Source: Dirofilaria immitis
Lineage: Eukaryota; Nematoda; Chromadorea; Rhabditida; Onchocercidae
Assembly (NCBI GenBank): GCA_024305405.1
Contig: JAKNDB010000076.1
Location: 62,001-126,000 of the forward strand
Direction of reading: 5' to 3'
DNA length: 64,000 nt
Shown here piece after piece: positions 1 through 13,665 of this stretch (position 1 is the first letter of the stretch; each line of letters starts with the position of its first letter). Under the pieces are notes generated by a model. It made no database searches, had not been told where the DNA came from, and saw only the letters and a list, made by a program, of their open reading frames with translations. Made by a program: the position numbers and the translations under genes.

Positions 1-120
1 TATTATAATGTATGAGCTTACGTCAAGATGATTTTCTTCCATTTATAATTAACAGAATCTGAAATTTTTTAATATAGCCGGTACAGATGGATTTTGTCTG
101 TCCTTTAATTTTTTTAACAG

Positions 121-2605
121 AAAAGCATATCATCGTTCAGGTGATAACTCTATTTGTTGGCAATCATCCACAGTGTAAGAAGCCGTCAAAATATATTGAA
201 TTCTTCTTAGAGCAGCTTGATTACAAGTATGAAGATGGTCGAAAATCTGCAATTGAAATACTGAACATATTTTTCGAGAAACTTGCAAAGGTTTGTCAGT
301 TATTTTTGAATTTCTGAAAGTGAAATAATTTAACATTTAATTTATAATCAGGCTTCGTTACTGGATATCATTGTTGATCAGTAATACAATATTAATTTAC
401 TCGCTTGCTCCGAAAAAAATCTGTAAAATTGTTTTCTAACATTACTTCTGGAAAAAGCGAAAAAACTTTAAGCGATACTTGCTTGCAGGAAATTAATGAT
501 GATTATGCTTTATTAGCTTTTGTTAAGTTAGCAGCTCGACTAATAAACGATGAAAGTTCGGAATGTCGTCAAATGGTTATGTTGGCTATACAGAAATTAT
601 TGGTGTCTATATCGGAATCTAAGTTAAATGACCTTTATTTAGCAACAAAGGATTGGTTAGAAAGTAAAAGGTTAATAAATTCATGATGATTGCCATGAAA
701 ATGGCTAAAAAGTGCTTTATTACCTAGAAAGTAGTAGTATAACTGAAAAATAGCGATCTGGAGAGGCAAAAAATTGAATATATTTTTTCAGGAAGTATAT
801 ATTTGCATTGCCATACAAGTACTAGTAATATTTAACAAGCTGGGAGGCGAGAAAGTTGGAAATATTCTCCGGGAATTATTATTTACACTATCGAAAATTG
901 TTCATGCTGATATTTTATATTCATATGCTGAAGAGAGTATTGCTATTATCATTGACAACCTTAATTTGTTAATGATCGAGCATAAAAATCAAACGATGCA
1001 GTTTAGTGAAGAAGGATTGCTAAATTCTTTTTAAGTAAGTATTTATGAATTTGATCGATTATATTGTTAAATGAGCTCATGAAATAAGTTTTGGAACTAA
1101 AGGTGTGGGAAACATAGAGAGAATGATAAAATCCATGAGCATAAAATTTGAATTTCAGACTTGAATTCTAATTTTCATGCTTTTTTAAATCTTAGTTTAA
1201 TTTTTCCCACTTTGAAATAATAAAACGACCCATAATATAACATTCTTGAGCTGTACATATTTTTACTTGTTATCATAGAAATTTGTAGATCCGAACTGTA
1301 TTTCTGTTTTATCTTTTAAATCCAAAGTTTCATCTGTGACCAATTATTTTTAGAAGAAATGGGTCCATTAGCACAATGCAGCAAATCACCTACTGTTCAG
1401 CTATCTGCAGCTCGATTTCTTGGTTCATTGTTTTCCATTCTTAATAAAGAATACTTATTGTCACAAAGCAATCCATCTCCTCGCGTATTTATGCAGTGGA
1501 CGTTGGCACAGATGAAAACTTATAAACTCTCCAATGAACTAGCTGAACAGGTAAAGTTTCTGAAAGTAAAAAACTTATTTTTTTCCTCAATTCTTTATCT
1601 CTTTATTTAATATTTAATAACTTGCACTGACCGTAGCAGCATTTGGTTTTTCTTTCAGATAGCGAAAAATTTGGTGTATCTTTTTGATGTAGTTTCACAG
1701 TCAGATGAAGATCTTCAGTGGCTCTGTCACAGACTAAGTGTGTTGTGTAATTTTGAATTGGTTAAGTTGCCAAATGAAACCGTTCGAGTGAGTCGCTTCT
1801 CCCAACACTTTTTTTGCTTCACGGACTAGATTTTTTCTGTCCGTTTGAAAATATATCACAGTTTTCGAAGGTTCCACTCTTATTAATCTTTTCTCATTGG
1901 ATTTATTCACTCAGTGACGGGTCTTTATAGTAACTCTTTTTTCAATTGTATGATTTCGCATTGCAGAGGATCACTGTTTTCAAAGTAATGGCAGTTATTG
2001 TTTTGAAAGTTGACCCAGAACGAACTGATGTTATTATACAATCATTATTATCTTCTCTCTATCGTGAAATGCAAACTAAATCAAAAAAAGTATTTTTGAA
2101 TTCTTCATTAATTTATCAGAAAAGATGCACTGTGAAAGCTGCGAAACACCCATCTTATTCAAAACTGTGCTCAAATATTGCAATTCAAATATTGTACCAT
2201 TACACTGAATATCATTGTCAATAATACTTATTCCAGATACTGAAATATTGCAAAAAATTGCGATAGAGGTGGCGGAATCAATAAAAAGAAAGATTGGTGA
2301 TGAGGAATTTACAAAGCGAATGGCTGAATGCAGTAAATTATACGCTGCTAAACTTGAAGGAAGGAAACGAAAACAAAAGGTTGGCTGGTTTTTGTGGAAT
2401 TAAAGCCTTACTATTCTTTTTCGAAACTGTTAACTACTTCGAAAAAGGAATCAGCCATTAGCTTGATCCATTTATCATTCGTATAAGCTATTTCAAATTT
2501 GCAGGAGGAGGCTGTTTTGGATCCAACTAGTGCGGCGCGAAAAAACTTCGAAAAAATAAACTGAAACGAAGGGTAAAAAAAGATGAGCTTGTTGATTTGA
2601 TTTGA
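121..2605 (+). CDS. utp-20: UTP20-like small-subunit processome protein, C-terminal part (5' end outside window)
   Basis: UTP20 is a very large HEAT-repeat protein of the nucleolar small-subunit processome, needed for 18S rRNA maturation. Only the last exons are here. My model is 121-290, 352-380, 473-670, 792-1034, 1354-1550, 1659-1787, 1967-2089, 2237-2379 and 2505-2605. Helical HEAT-type segments include IEFFLEQLDYKYEDGRKSA and the block around AARLINDESSECRQM. The tail is lysine/arginine-rich, as UTP20 proteins end (GRKRKQK, then DPTSAARK and a KKLRKNK-type stretch). The order and spacing of these blocks match what I remember of human UTP20. The frame fails at four places unless one base is added to a homopolymer: A-run 666-669, T-run 1028-1032, A-run 2083-2089 and A-run 2540-2545. 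Each addition restores both frame and splice phase. The stop at 2603-2605 applies to that corrected frame. The family call is fairly sure; exact exon edges are moderate, and 352-380 is the weakest. Confidence 0.83.
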
Positions 2606-5600
2606 TGAGTTTATAAGAATTGTTTGGTGAGATTAGAGAATTCTCCTCTTCGATTATTTGAATTTGGTAGCAGAGAAGTTTTCCTTGATTGAACTGAATC
2701 GTTTATTTGAGTTATCCCTATTTATTGTAGCATGATGAGTTGTCAGGTTAACTGTTGCTTGCTTGCATCAAGGAATAATTTTTATTGGGACTTATCGAGA
2801 CGATATAGACAATTCCATGAGTACAACAAGACAGTACGATCCTGTCTTAAAATTGAGGCTGATTTATATAGCCATTTAGAATCAAAGATTATAGCTAATA
2901 AGTACTCTAAATCTTATTAAAAATCGTAGAATATAATTAGATGATCATAACAATAATTTATGATACTTATTCATAAATTTTAGAATAATTATAGTAAATG
3001 ATTTGCCACCAAATCTATTACCATTATTATTTATCATGTATTTCTAAAAATTTTTATCGTAAACATGAGGGTGAATCCTTAAAATGACCACCTAAGTTTA
3101 TAATATTTGTTAAAGAATAAATTTCACGAATATTTGATTTTATTGGAAATAAGCTTATCATTTTTGTATTAAAGAATTGATTTCGAATTTCTGATATATG
3201 GCAGTTGAATAGATACAATTTAATGGTTTTTCACTTATCGGTTTCCATCAGATGTTTGTACTATATTTTCTTACTTTATTTTTCGGTTTAGCATTTTTTA
3301 TGGGATCTTCAAAAAAATCTGTTACATAGAAAATTATTTATTGTATGGATCGATTGGAGATATTTTTTAAAAAAAACTTTGGATATCTTGACGTTACCTT
3401 CTCTGTTGCAGTTTGCCATTTCTGTTGATTTTGTTGATTGTTATTGCTTCTCTATCACTGAGGAATGTATTGGCACTCGTTTTTTTAATTTAATGAATTG
3501 AACTCATATGTGTTTCTGTATTGGATCAATCAACCTCTGTAAAGTTATACATAATTAACAACACGAAAGTATATTAAGTAACGAACTTAAATGAATTTCG
3601 CTAATATTTAAATTTTGGAATATTTGAGAATATGAAATTTCCTATGAAGAAATTTTGGTTCGTCGTCTTGCTTAATTCATATTTCTATTGTTTTTACATT
3701 TAGCGATTCATGCCGTGCTTGTGATAACGGTAAACAACAGCAATTGAAAAGATGACCAATAATACTATTGTCATACTTATATATAATAGCCGAGATGCAA
3801 TAGTAATTGTGAACTGAGTAGTGTAACCATAAGAGATAGTTAAGGAAACACTATGAAATATCGAGAACTGAGGTATTATGAAGTATAATCGATAGAGTAT
3901 CGGAATATAACCGAAAATGATTAGAATGCGGAAGAATGTATCAGTGAGAAATGTTAAGTTCTAAGTCGGGGAAGTACGAAAATGAAGTGAGGCGTGCAAA
4001 AACACATTTCTCCGTATATTATTTTGATTGATGTCACTGAAATCTCGAGGAGAAACAGAAAATCAGTGATTCCTTTCATCTGGATTTAACATTGAATATG
4101 CTGTGTTTACGTGTTTACTATTGTAAAATATAAGCCAAAGTTGTCTGCCTAATGTATCTGTGGGTTCTAATAAAGAGCTCCACTTCATTTTTGCTAACAA
4201 AGGCGCTATTTCTGTACACAGAACCAGGATCCTCTATCTACACAGCAGAAGATGGTCTTGGACATCAGACATTTAAAGCTGCGCTTCAAGAGGTCGGTTG
4301 AATGAACTATATCGGGCGTATTTGTTTTGCGATATTATCATTAGAATTCCTTATTATCGAATTTATCGTTATAAAGATTTAATTATCAAAGTTTGAGGTT
4401 CGTTTTCCAAGTGAGTGAAACAAGAAAATTGAAGAAATCGGTGAGAACTGAAAAGCAGAATTCATTCCTTCAATTTTGTCACGACCAGAAAGAAAATATC
4501 GACAATTAATAATAGGATAATTTTAAGCACAAATGATATTATGATTATTACGATAATGATAAAATTATAAATAATGATATAGAAGCGGAGCATGGCGCTG
4601 CTGTTCTCTTGGTTGATCACAAAGGAATGGAGTGCGATGCGCTGACGTTTTGATATTCCCATTTTCAACAGAGCCATAGAACTAACTGATCATCTCAACC
4701 AACCATTATAAGTAATTATTATTATGTCTTATTAAAATTGTTAGGGAAAATGACAAGAACGAATTGATTGGTACAAAGCTAACAGAAATGCTCTAAGCTG
4801 AATATCGATATCAAGTCTTTCTTCAAGATCAACTCAGTGGTAGCTTTTTCCTAATAGAATCAAGAATATTTTAATTTAATGTCGCGAGGACGAAAAAGAT
4901 ACTTTGGAAGTTCTCCGTAAGATTCTATTTTGTTTTTCTTTTTCCTTGCTATTGTTGACGGCTACACATATTGATATTAATGCTTAGCATGTAGTTATTT
5001 TATTAATCTGTAACCTTACAGTATGTTAATTGTTTGTGTATTTAAATAAATAAAGTAAAGATTAATTTAGGGTATAAAAGCAAATAAAAATTGAATGTTA
5101 TGACATAATACAATGAGAAATATAGAGCATGTATATTTATATGAGAAATTTAGGTATTAGATTACTTTAATTCTTATTGAGATGTGTTTGCTTTATTAAT
5201 AATTTATTCATCTGTATTGTTTTTTGTTTTTCTTTATTCAGTTATGCATGACTGAATAAACAAATGAATGAATGATTTTTCGACAAAATTAATGAATTTA
5301 TTTGATGCTACTTGCTATATAATTATTGTATTGTTTATTAGTAATTCAAGACACATAAACCAGTCAATCATGTTATGTATTTTGGTATGGACATATATAA
5401 AGTAGAAATTTTTTCTACGTGCAATATAGTTTAATTAATATGTTCATCAAATTTAATTTGCAGCAATTTAAATGAGTAAATATATACATCGCATAGTTAA
5501 TGACTTTAAAAAGTAATTTAGAAGTTTACACTTTGGTTAAATTCGTTTTTACAATAGCGATTAAATTTAGAAAACGTAAGATTAAAATAATTGCCATCTT

Positions 5601-6390
5601 ATATAATATAAGAGATTGAGTGACACGTTAAACTTGCATACCACTAGAGCCTTACGTTCTTCATTGTACGTAAAATATTTCACGGCATACAATAAAAATT
5701 AAGCATTAAAAAAACGAGCAAAGCAAATAAAAGTGACAAAATGAAATAGATCAACTGTGATAAATTCATAACAATAAATAATCAGTCGAATGGTAGGATC
5801 GATTACAAGAGAAGCTGACGTATTTATTTTATAATTTATAAATCGATATGATGATTGCATCTATTCTTGAAAAATATGCAATTAAACATTAATTTGATAA
5901 TTTAAATTATTATCCGAAACATTAAAAGATAAAATTTTAGAAATCCTCGTTAGAAATTGGCAAGCATAATTTTTGATTAAAGGGTTGATAAGCGTAATAT
6001 TTGAAAGTTACAACATATATTTCACACTTTCAAATATACAGTGAAAATTTAGTAAGTACGAATAAGTAAATAATTACTAAATTAATTAATTAATAGGAAA
6101 AAGTAAATTTAGCTAGTTAAGCTATATGTCAAATCTGTTCGGTTTTAATTTTTTCATTTCAATTCAAAAATTTTGTTCCACTATCCTAGCAAATTTAGGA
6201 GTGATATTGTAGATTCTTTTAATCATATATATCGATGAATTAGGCAGACACGTAATGGGCATTATGATCTTTCCTTAATTGACATATTAGAATTAAATTC
6301 GGCTCTTCTTCCAGAAAGAAACACAATCAAAAAAGAACGAATTTTATATTCCAATGCTTACAAGAAAAGTTTAATCACAGTTAAATCATA
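2606..6390. other. AT-rich intergenic stretch, no gene seen
   Basis: About 3.8 kb with only short open frames of low-complexity composition. I see no exon pair with coherent codons, no RNA gene and no clear repeat. The AATAAAG at about 4150 and the splice-like CTACACAG near 4240 are isolated signals without coding sequence around them. Confidence 0.5.
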
Positions 6391-6394
6391 AAAA

Positions 6395-7740
6395 AATTAG
6401 CAGGTTTGTTTTGCAATGACTTGTCAAAAAAATCCGTAAACCTAATTTTGTACTTTCCCAAAGAAATGCATCATGTCATCAATGGTGAGTTGAAGATGAA
6501 GAATAATTCCATTTTTTGTTATGACGATTTTCTGTATCACAGTAAGTTTTCAGCATATGCAGAAAGAAAGGTTCAACATGAGCTTTAATTGAGAATTTCA
6601 AAATGCGATTAACGGTGAAAAATATAAAAAAATTTAGAAATTTGAGATGGATGATTAATAGATACCTGGCTTCTTAAATCACTTCTCTTTCCAGAAATTT
6701 TGCAATTTACTATCTTACCTAATTTTCTGAATTCTTGAACTTAGTCTTTCTCCCGCTAGCTTTAAATTAACGCATAGCATCTTTTACAAATACCATCAAT
6801 AATCTTTGTTGCGTATTTTGCTGTATTCGATATAATCATTCCACAATGAATCGTGAAGTAATTCCTTATTTCATGAATTTTGGAAAAATTCATATCGGAT
6901 AGTCTAATTTCCAATTATAAATAGAAGATTTCTTTTTGATAATTGCTCCGTTGATTTTCAATTTAAATCTTAAAATTCTTCCTGACATTGTTAATGATAT
7001 CATAAAATTTCTACGATCTAATGATTATAATTTGTTTCTTGTATCTTCAAAGAACCTTTTTCTACTAATCAGTTAAAATTTTAATCCACCAATTATAAAT
7101 TGTCTTAAGGAATTATAGACTGTAAATAACGGATTTTTTTATATTTCATTTTTTTATGAAAAATTTCAATTGGGAGATAATCTTCGAAGAAATCTGTATA
7201 TCTCATTTGACATCTCTTTTCATTCGCTCTTACAAAAATTGAAACAATTAAAAATTTGAATATTTAACACTCATAAATACAATCAATTTCAGATTGTCAT
7301 TGCTAATGTTATCTACTCAGTACTTTTCTACTGATTATCTATGCTTTATTTATGGTCCAAGTGTCCCAGCGAGCTGTTTTCATTGAAAAAGTATGCATGA
7401 ATGCAAGCTTTAAAGTATTTGAAAATTTTTATTTTCAGGTCTGCGCTCCATCACAAACAATAAGATCGCCTGACCCGAATGAGCCGAATGATGACGAAGG
7501 ATCGACAGGACCATTAGGAACACTAGGACTTCGAGGAAGGAGAGGACAGATTGGAGATCGAGAAGACCGAATACATGGTATAGTTGGAGATCGAGGACAA
7601 TATGGACCGCAAGGCGATCAAAAATCCAAAGGAAGGCAATGGGAGCAGCGATAGCATAAGGATAGAAACAAAAAATGATAGAATTTTCTGGAGGTAACGA
7701 AGCTGTTCCTCTCAGTCATATTAATTTTTGATTTAGATTA
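6395..7740 (+). pseudogene. Collagen-like copy A with flanks
   Basis: The recognisable exon is 7441-7654, after an acceptor TTTTCAG. It encodes Gly-X-Y triplets such as GSTGPLGTLGLRGRRG and GDRGQYGPQGD with several interruptions, then stops. It starts with a single cysteine and a DPNEP linker, reminiscent of the segment before the triple helix of nematode cuticle collagens. The upstream ~1 kb aligns by eye with the upstream regions of copies B/E and D, for example the run from the GCAGGTTTGTTTTGCAATG region onward and the Ile-rich leader before 7350. It is far shorter than a cuticle collagen (usually about 300 residues) and its repeat is irregular. I therefore call it a relic, though this copy has the longest open frame of the five. 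It could still be a short expressed secreted protein. Confidence 0.6.
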
Positions 7741-8674
7741 TTTTAGTTTGCGTCTTGTTATAGATGTCGCCAAATCATTGTGTTACGAAATCCACAAGCG
7801 TTGAATCGTAATCGATGTTTTTAAATTTGTCTATAAACACTGAAATATGAAATTTGCGTTTTGTTGAACAAGTGGTTGTATTTTCAAATTACAAATCATA
7901 CCGTAATTTCAACATTGTTGATAAAATTTCATCAGTAAGCATCTAATTTATTTTTTAAACTGAATAAAATATTTGACAGTGGTAATGGTAGTAATTTTTA
8001 TATAATAAGTAATAATTAGCTGTGCTATAATAATATAACTGTAATAATAGCTGCTGTGGCAACAACAATATGAATAGATGTTATATAAGTAATGGCATTA
8101 TCATTAAGATGCTGTTACCATAATATTTGTTGTTGCAGATTACGATAGCATTTATTTGATGTATGCTCAATTATTTAACAATTTAAAGGAATGAATAAAA
8201 TTGAAATTAAATCAAAATGAAAATGAATTAAAAAATTAAAAGTCAAATTAACCATCACTGCATATTTATGTAAAAAAGACTAAAAGTCAAATCAAAGAGA
8301 CACTTCATATTTAAATTTAGTTAATTAAAAAGATTTTTGTTTAAGCATACATCGTTATATTCTAACAAAAATATAAATTTAAAAATGTTGTACTTCGGGA
8401 TAATTCATCTATCAATCTTCTATTAAATCTTAGTGGAAGCATCTCGGATCAGAAAATCAATTCATAGAGATAAATCGGTATAAAATTGTTGAAATATTTA
8501 ATCGTAGATATTAGTATGTATATATTTCCTTCTTAATCTTAAATATCATTCCATTTCATTTTTAAATTTCTGTTTGATCTATTACTTTAATTTATATATA
8601 AATTTGAAGCTAACTGCAAATTTTTCTCATTCTTGTTCTCTTGAATTTTTTTATTCTAATTATCTAAATATTCG
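7741..8674. other. AT-rich spacer, no gene seen
   Basis: Contains short imperfect AAT/GTAAT runs around 7980-8120 and otherwise nothing recognisable. Confidence 0.45.
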
Positions 8675-9221
8675 ATATTTTATTCCAATGATTCCTAATT
8701 TATTTTTTTAGAAAAGATTTCTTTAAAAAATTTATTTCTTGGAAAAATATTTTATCTAATGTAGGTTGAATTTTCTGCTGCTGCTGCTGCTGCAGCATAT
8801 TATTTTAAAATTAATGAAATCAATAAATCATTAATCGTTTCAAATCTAATATAGGCTGAAATAAATATTAGCGACATGCTGTAATTTTTTAGTAGTGTGA
8901 ACCATATAGCTTAGTACTGTAAAAAATCACACAAAGGAAATTAAATGCCTAAATAGATTCTCTTATAAATTGAATTAAATATTATCATAATAATCAATGC
9001 AATTTAGTGATAAATTTCCTCCTGAATAATATACATTTTATAATTGATATCTTTTTTGATTTATTTGCATCATTATAAAGTTAGAAGAATGAATAGTTTT
9101 TCCGGAATTATCATTTGGTTATATAAACTGTTCAATATACACTTCCTAATATAACATGATTGTTTTTTCTATTATCGATATTAACTGATCTATCATGGAT
9201 ATTTTTATTGAGCAACTACTT
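8675..9221 (+). repeat. Dispersed direct repeat, left copy
   Basis: About 545 bp nearly identical to 53797-54335 in the same orientation. It begins near TTTTATTCCAATGATTCC and ends near TTGAGCAACTACTT. A CTG microsatellite inside has six units here (8776-8793) and three in the other copy. Several homopolymers differ by one base between copies. No coding capacity was seen. I found no terminal inverted repeats or clear target duplications, so it could be a non-autonomous transposon or a segmental duplication. Confidence 0.8.
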
Positions 9222-9481
9222 AATTAATAAATTGTAATTTATTAAACTGCTCTTCTATTAATTATTTAATCATGATATTATTGGGAAGTGTATAATATTG
9301 ATTTCGTGACTGATCATAAAATGTACTAGAAGTACAACAATAAATATTTTGCATCAAAGATTCCTTCAGTATTGTTGCTACGGCTGATAGGAATTACTTC
9401 ATTATTTCCAACAAATTCCATCATCTATTTGCTTTTATCATCATTACCCATGATCTTCTATATTTCTTTGGGTCGCTAGAT

Positions 9482-9637
9482 ATTCCATACCATTCTTCAC
9501 TCCTAGCACACCTGTTGATCCCTCCTCTTCTCGTTTCCTAATTGGTCTTGCCTAGTATTTTTGCAGTCCTGTCCGTCCTTTATTGCTATTCTCTCCATCT
9601 GGCCTAGACGGGTTCGTTCTCTGTAGCAGACGCAAAT
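9482..9637 (-). pseudogene. Decayed collagen-like copy B
   Basis: Read on the minus strand this is identical in content to copy E at 40075-40230: an acceptor TTTTCAG, then a collagen-like segment. In one frame it reads PSRPDGENSNKGRTGLQ, then after a stop and frame changes a GSTGVLG-type piece. Glycines are missing at several expected positions and stops interrupt every frame, so it cannot make a collagen. An upstream Met followed by a Leu/Ile/Val-rich run (minus strand, about 9745-9800) resembles a signal or membrane leader. Confidence 0.65.
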
Positions 9638-9699
9638 CTGAAAACAAGATTTGAGAACACTTTGAAGTCTGCCTTCAAATATATTCTTTCTCATCTAAA

Positions 9700-9743
9700 A
9701 ATAATTCGTTAGGGAATTATTCAAAGTTCGTTAGGGAACTTTG
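9700..9743 (-). other. Two abutting perfect 8-bp hairpins, left-arm copy
   Basis: Mirror of 39969-40012 (described there). Both stems are perfect in this arm too. Confidence 0.8.
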
Positions 9744-10565
9744 AATACGAAAAGAACACAAATAACAATAATCAATAGAAAGGTAGTAAAAGATGCATTA
9801 TTACTAACAATCTGAAATTGATTGTATTGGTGAATGATAAAAATTATTCGAATTTTTTTTCAAATACTAAATTTTTGATCGCTTGAAATGTTAGAAAAAT
9901 GAAAGAAAAAGGCATGTCAAACAAGACATTTAAATTTTCAGAGATCATCTTCTTTAAGAAGAAATCTTTTACGAATAAGATCATCTCCTTATTTATAATT
10001 CATAAATCCTTTAAATGGTAGATGAGAATTTAAATTCTCCATCTTAAAAGTTCTAATATTCTCGGAGACGTAAAAACAAATTATGATCGGTAAACTAGCG
10101 CATACAAATTTTCTCTAAAAGCATCGAAATGTATTTAAATTGAAAATCAATAGGATAAAACATGAAATTTTTAGAATTAATAAAACAAAGAACTATTTCA
10201 AAATTCGTCATACAATGATTGTATCAAATGCGGCAAAATATTGCAACGCAAATTATTGATAGTATCTCTAAAAGCTACGTAGGCCTTTTTAGGGATAATT
10301 TAAAATAAACGGAAGAAAGATTAAATCAAATAATAACCAGCTTGAATAGAATTGAAAATTAGGTTTCAGATTTTTTTACATGCCACTGCAGAACAAACTT
10401 GCCAATTTTTCAATTTTAGTTTGCTCCATGATTTGAACTATAGTAAACTTCTCTAATGGATGTTGAAGCAAAAAAAAAAAATTTGTAGATGTTGAAATAG
10501 AAAACTCATAATTATCTCATTTATATCATATTTCCTTTAAAGAAAAAGCTCACAGTTAAATGTAA

Positions 10566-10615
10566 CAATATTAATAATATCAGTAATAGTAATAATAATA
10601 ATAATAATATCAGTA

Positions 10616-10681
<66 letters not shown>

Positions 10682-10714
10682 TCAGTAATAGTAATAATAA
10701 TAATAATAATATCA

Positions 10715-10756
<42 letters not shown>

Positions 10757-10759
10757 TCA

Positions 10760-10813
<54 letters not shown>
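10566..10813. repeat. (AAT)n microsatellite with ATCAGTAATAGT interruptions
   Basis: About 250 bp of AAT repeats broken by ATCAGTAATAGT-like blocks. The orthologous array in the right arm (39003-39147) is about 100 bp shorter. Long Ile- or Leu-only open frames here are artefacts of the repeat. Confidence 0.97.
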
Positions 10814-11293
10814 TAAAATCTATTAGAAATATTTGAGCATAAACAATAAACATTTTGTATATGCATATGTTAATTCCTTTTAATATTATAATGTAGCAAA
10901 ATTCTAATTCTTGAATGTATAAAAAATTCCAAATGGATGCAATAATTGCATAAAAATGTAAGGGAAATAAATTGCTTTATTAAATGCACAGATAGTTTTT
11001 ATTTAAAATGGAATTTTCAGATTTTAACTTTTAGTTTAATATAATGATGATAAAAGAAATAATAATAATCATTGTTGCGGATAAGACAAATAATTTGGTT
11101 AAATATATATGTGTATATACAAATCGATCAATTAATAAAAAGATAAATAATTCCACCTTATCAATATTGTTAAACTTTTCTCGCTCTAAATATCACTGCA
11201 TAGGAAAACATCATGATATCTTTGGAATAATTTTCTAACATTTGTTTTATGGCAATAAATAGATTCACAAATGTACATTTTTTAATACTATTA

Positions 11294-13150
11294 CCATTAT
11301 CAATATGAAATCATGATTCTTGTAGAAATTCTGAATGTAAAAACTTTATTTTCTTTGATTAAAACCGAAATATTTTGTTCTTTACTTAAATATATATCAG
11401 TAAAAGAAAAATTAATTAATGGTTGATGCAGAAGAAGAATGGATCTCAGCAAATAAAAATTTTGATGCTGGCTGTTTTGAAAAAACGGGATATAAAATCA
11501 AAAAGATAATAAAGAAAATATTATAATTATGTGAAGTTTTATCGTTAATTTGGATAAGAATGAATGGAAAGTTTTTAATTAATGATTTAATTTGAATTCA
11601 AAGAACCATATGGATTCTGGAAATTTGGGTACTATCATTTTTTTTTTAAGAATAAAGAAATACTACTTTCAATCTTTTTTGCATTAAAATATATTTATTA
11701 TCATTAATTATTTTATCAATGATGTATTAGCAGAACTAACTATTTTCTGAAGGTGATGGTAATAGTGATTAGAGGCTCTAAGTATGCATGAAGTCACTGT
11801 GACGAATATGTCAGTCAATCGTGATAACAAAACAGAAATATGAAAGTGATATATTTCTTGATATGCAACTTTTATTTGCCATTTTGTCTGGACATTTAGT
11901 CAATAATTAATAAGTGCCATTATTTTAGGAAGAATTAGTGAAGCGCAATAATTTATACGCAATCTATCAAATTCGTGCATATCTATTTTTTTTTTTGAAA
12001 TATTATAATTTATAAAATTTAAAGGAAGATACTCATTGTTTAATCAGTGCTGAAATTTCTGAGAGAGGCAAAAAAAAATCAGTAAATTATCTTTTAGTAC
12101 GATGAAATATTTCATTATAAAAAACAACACAAACAAAGGATAATGATAAACTAAACGACCGGTTTTTGAATCGAAAATTTAATTTATTGACGATAAACTG
12201 GATAACTAAAATTAATTTTTGAATTCGTTGCATACAGTCTCTTTATTGTTTATTAGAATTAAGTAATTAGCTTTATTTTAATTATTGGAAACGACGAACT
12301 TCTCGTCAACGAAACTTTAAACGGCAATAAATTGATATTGAGGCATTATTATTATTACAGTACATTAGTATAGATATAGTTGCATACTTTATCAAACTAC
12401 TAGGTTCGTTCATTAATAAATTAGAAAAAATAAAGTTACTCTTTCAAAAGCATCTAAATTCTAAGGAAAGCAAAAAGCAAAATCAAATCAATAAATCATC
12501 ATTTACAGAGAAAAATTATCAAGTCATTTTGAAGTGAATTAATTAAAACAATCATATTTATTCAGTCAAATTTAACTTTTGAAAAATGATATGCGATTGA
12601 AACACTTTGAGGAAAGTAAAAGTTTAGGAAAAGAATGAAGAAGGTGAAAATATTTCTACGAAACATCTTAAATACATCAAATATTGCTTGATTCATCTTG
12701 GACCGCTGAAACAAAATGATCTGTTATATATATTACCATATTTGTTATTTTAATAAGTCAATTGAACATTTCGCTTGCCTTATTTTTGCTTACAAAAAAT
12801 CTCATCGTACTCTTATTCATTCTTATCGCACACTTGTAATTAATTTCCTATCGTTTTTCATTGCAAAAAAAAGAAATTATTTCGAAATTACTAACAAAAG
12901 TTGCTAACATTAAGAAGACACTGAAAAAGAATATAATATCCCAAACTGGAAAATTGATGTCATATTATGTGTATATCTTCAGTATGGGGAAATAATATTT
13001 TTCATAATGATCCTTTTCCTGATTATGTTTCCTTTAGAGGAAAAGCGTAGAGTTAGGAAAAGCGTAGAGTTAACTCCAACAATTGTAGTAATGATTAATG
13101 TGTAATAGGCGATAATAAGTGGCAGCCAGTGATAACAGTAATATTATAAA
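11294..13150. other. AT-rich spacer, no gene seen
   Basis: No coherent coding, RNA gene or strong repeat apart from a 17-bp tandem duplication at 13038-13071 (unit AGGAAAAGCGTAGAGTT). Confidence 0.45.
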
Positions 13151-13665
13151 TATGAACTAGGAGTAATTATGTATACAGCAATAAATATTTTAAGCAACAA
13201 AGAAGAAAGAAGCGCTTCGTTATTTCCGATAAATTCCATCATTTATTGTTCTTCTCCTCGTATGTGCTTTTATCATAGTATCATCATTCTTTTTGGTTCC
13301 TTCATTCCTTTAGTCTTTGCTTACCGACAGAACATATCATCCTCGGCTTCCATATGCACCTGTTGGTCCCTTCTTTCCTTGTTTTCCAGTTGATCCTACT
13401 TCTCCTCGAGGTCCTGATATTCATGGTGATCTTATTGGTCCTTCATTGCCATTCCTCCATCCGGTCCAGGCGTTCCTGTTGTTTTTAATGGACCGTGAGC
13501 CTAAAAATAAAATTTGCGAATGCTTGGAAACCTGCCTCAAATATACTCTTTCTCAGCTAAAAACAGTTCGTCAGGGAGCTTACTTGGACCACGAAACAAG
13601 AACAGATAACCAATAGAAAGGTAGTGAAAAAATATACATTGGTACTAACAATCTAAAGTTGATTG
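13150..13665 (-). pseudogene. Decayed collagen-like copy C
   Basis: On the minus strand an acceptor TATTTTTAG at about 13501 is followed by collagen coding. It starts GTPGPDGG, then in a shifted frame gives GPRGEVGSTGKQGKKGPTG, a clean Gly-X-Y run. One missing A in the GGAGGAATGG area would join the two frames, but a TGA remains inside. Upstream on the minus strand (about 13560-13655) lies the same leader as in copies B and E, and the sequence downstream matches theirs (AATAAATATTTT, AAATTCCATCAT). It is best read as a pseudogene of a small cuticle-type collagen; one or two of its breaks could be sequencing errors. Confidence 0.65.

Larger units (their letters stand above)
9298..11293 (-). 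repeat. Large inverted repeat, left arm (~2.0 kb)
   Basis: Reverse complement of 38522-40414. Positions pair as x and 49712-x at the outer end. At the inner end the sum is 49816, the offset being mostly a longer ATT microsatellite in this arm. Differences I noticed outside the microsatellite are two substitutions near 11145 and 11200 and one-base homopolymer length changes. The arm carries a decayed collagen copy (B), a hairpin pair and the ATT array. Homology stops sharply at both ends. Confidence 0.93.

Noticed and set aside
2732..2920. 62-codon open frame just after UTP20
   Set aside because: No family resemblance, no splice partner, and it lies in sequence of ordinary 3'-flank composition.
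4462..4677. 71-codon minus-strand hydrophobic open frame
   Set aside because: Ile/Val/Leu-rich because of ATT/ATA repeats; no start context, partner exon or conservation signal.
10521..10866. Long poly-Leu or poly-Ile open frames on the minus strand
   Set aside because: They are read-through of the AAT microsatellite in different frames; the same occurs at 38950-39187.
11044..11238. 64-codon frame duplicated at 38578-38772
   Set aside because: Its presence twice is explained by the inverted repeat; the sequence is AT-driven (Ile, Asn, Lys) without protein features.
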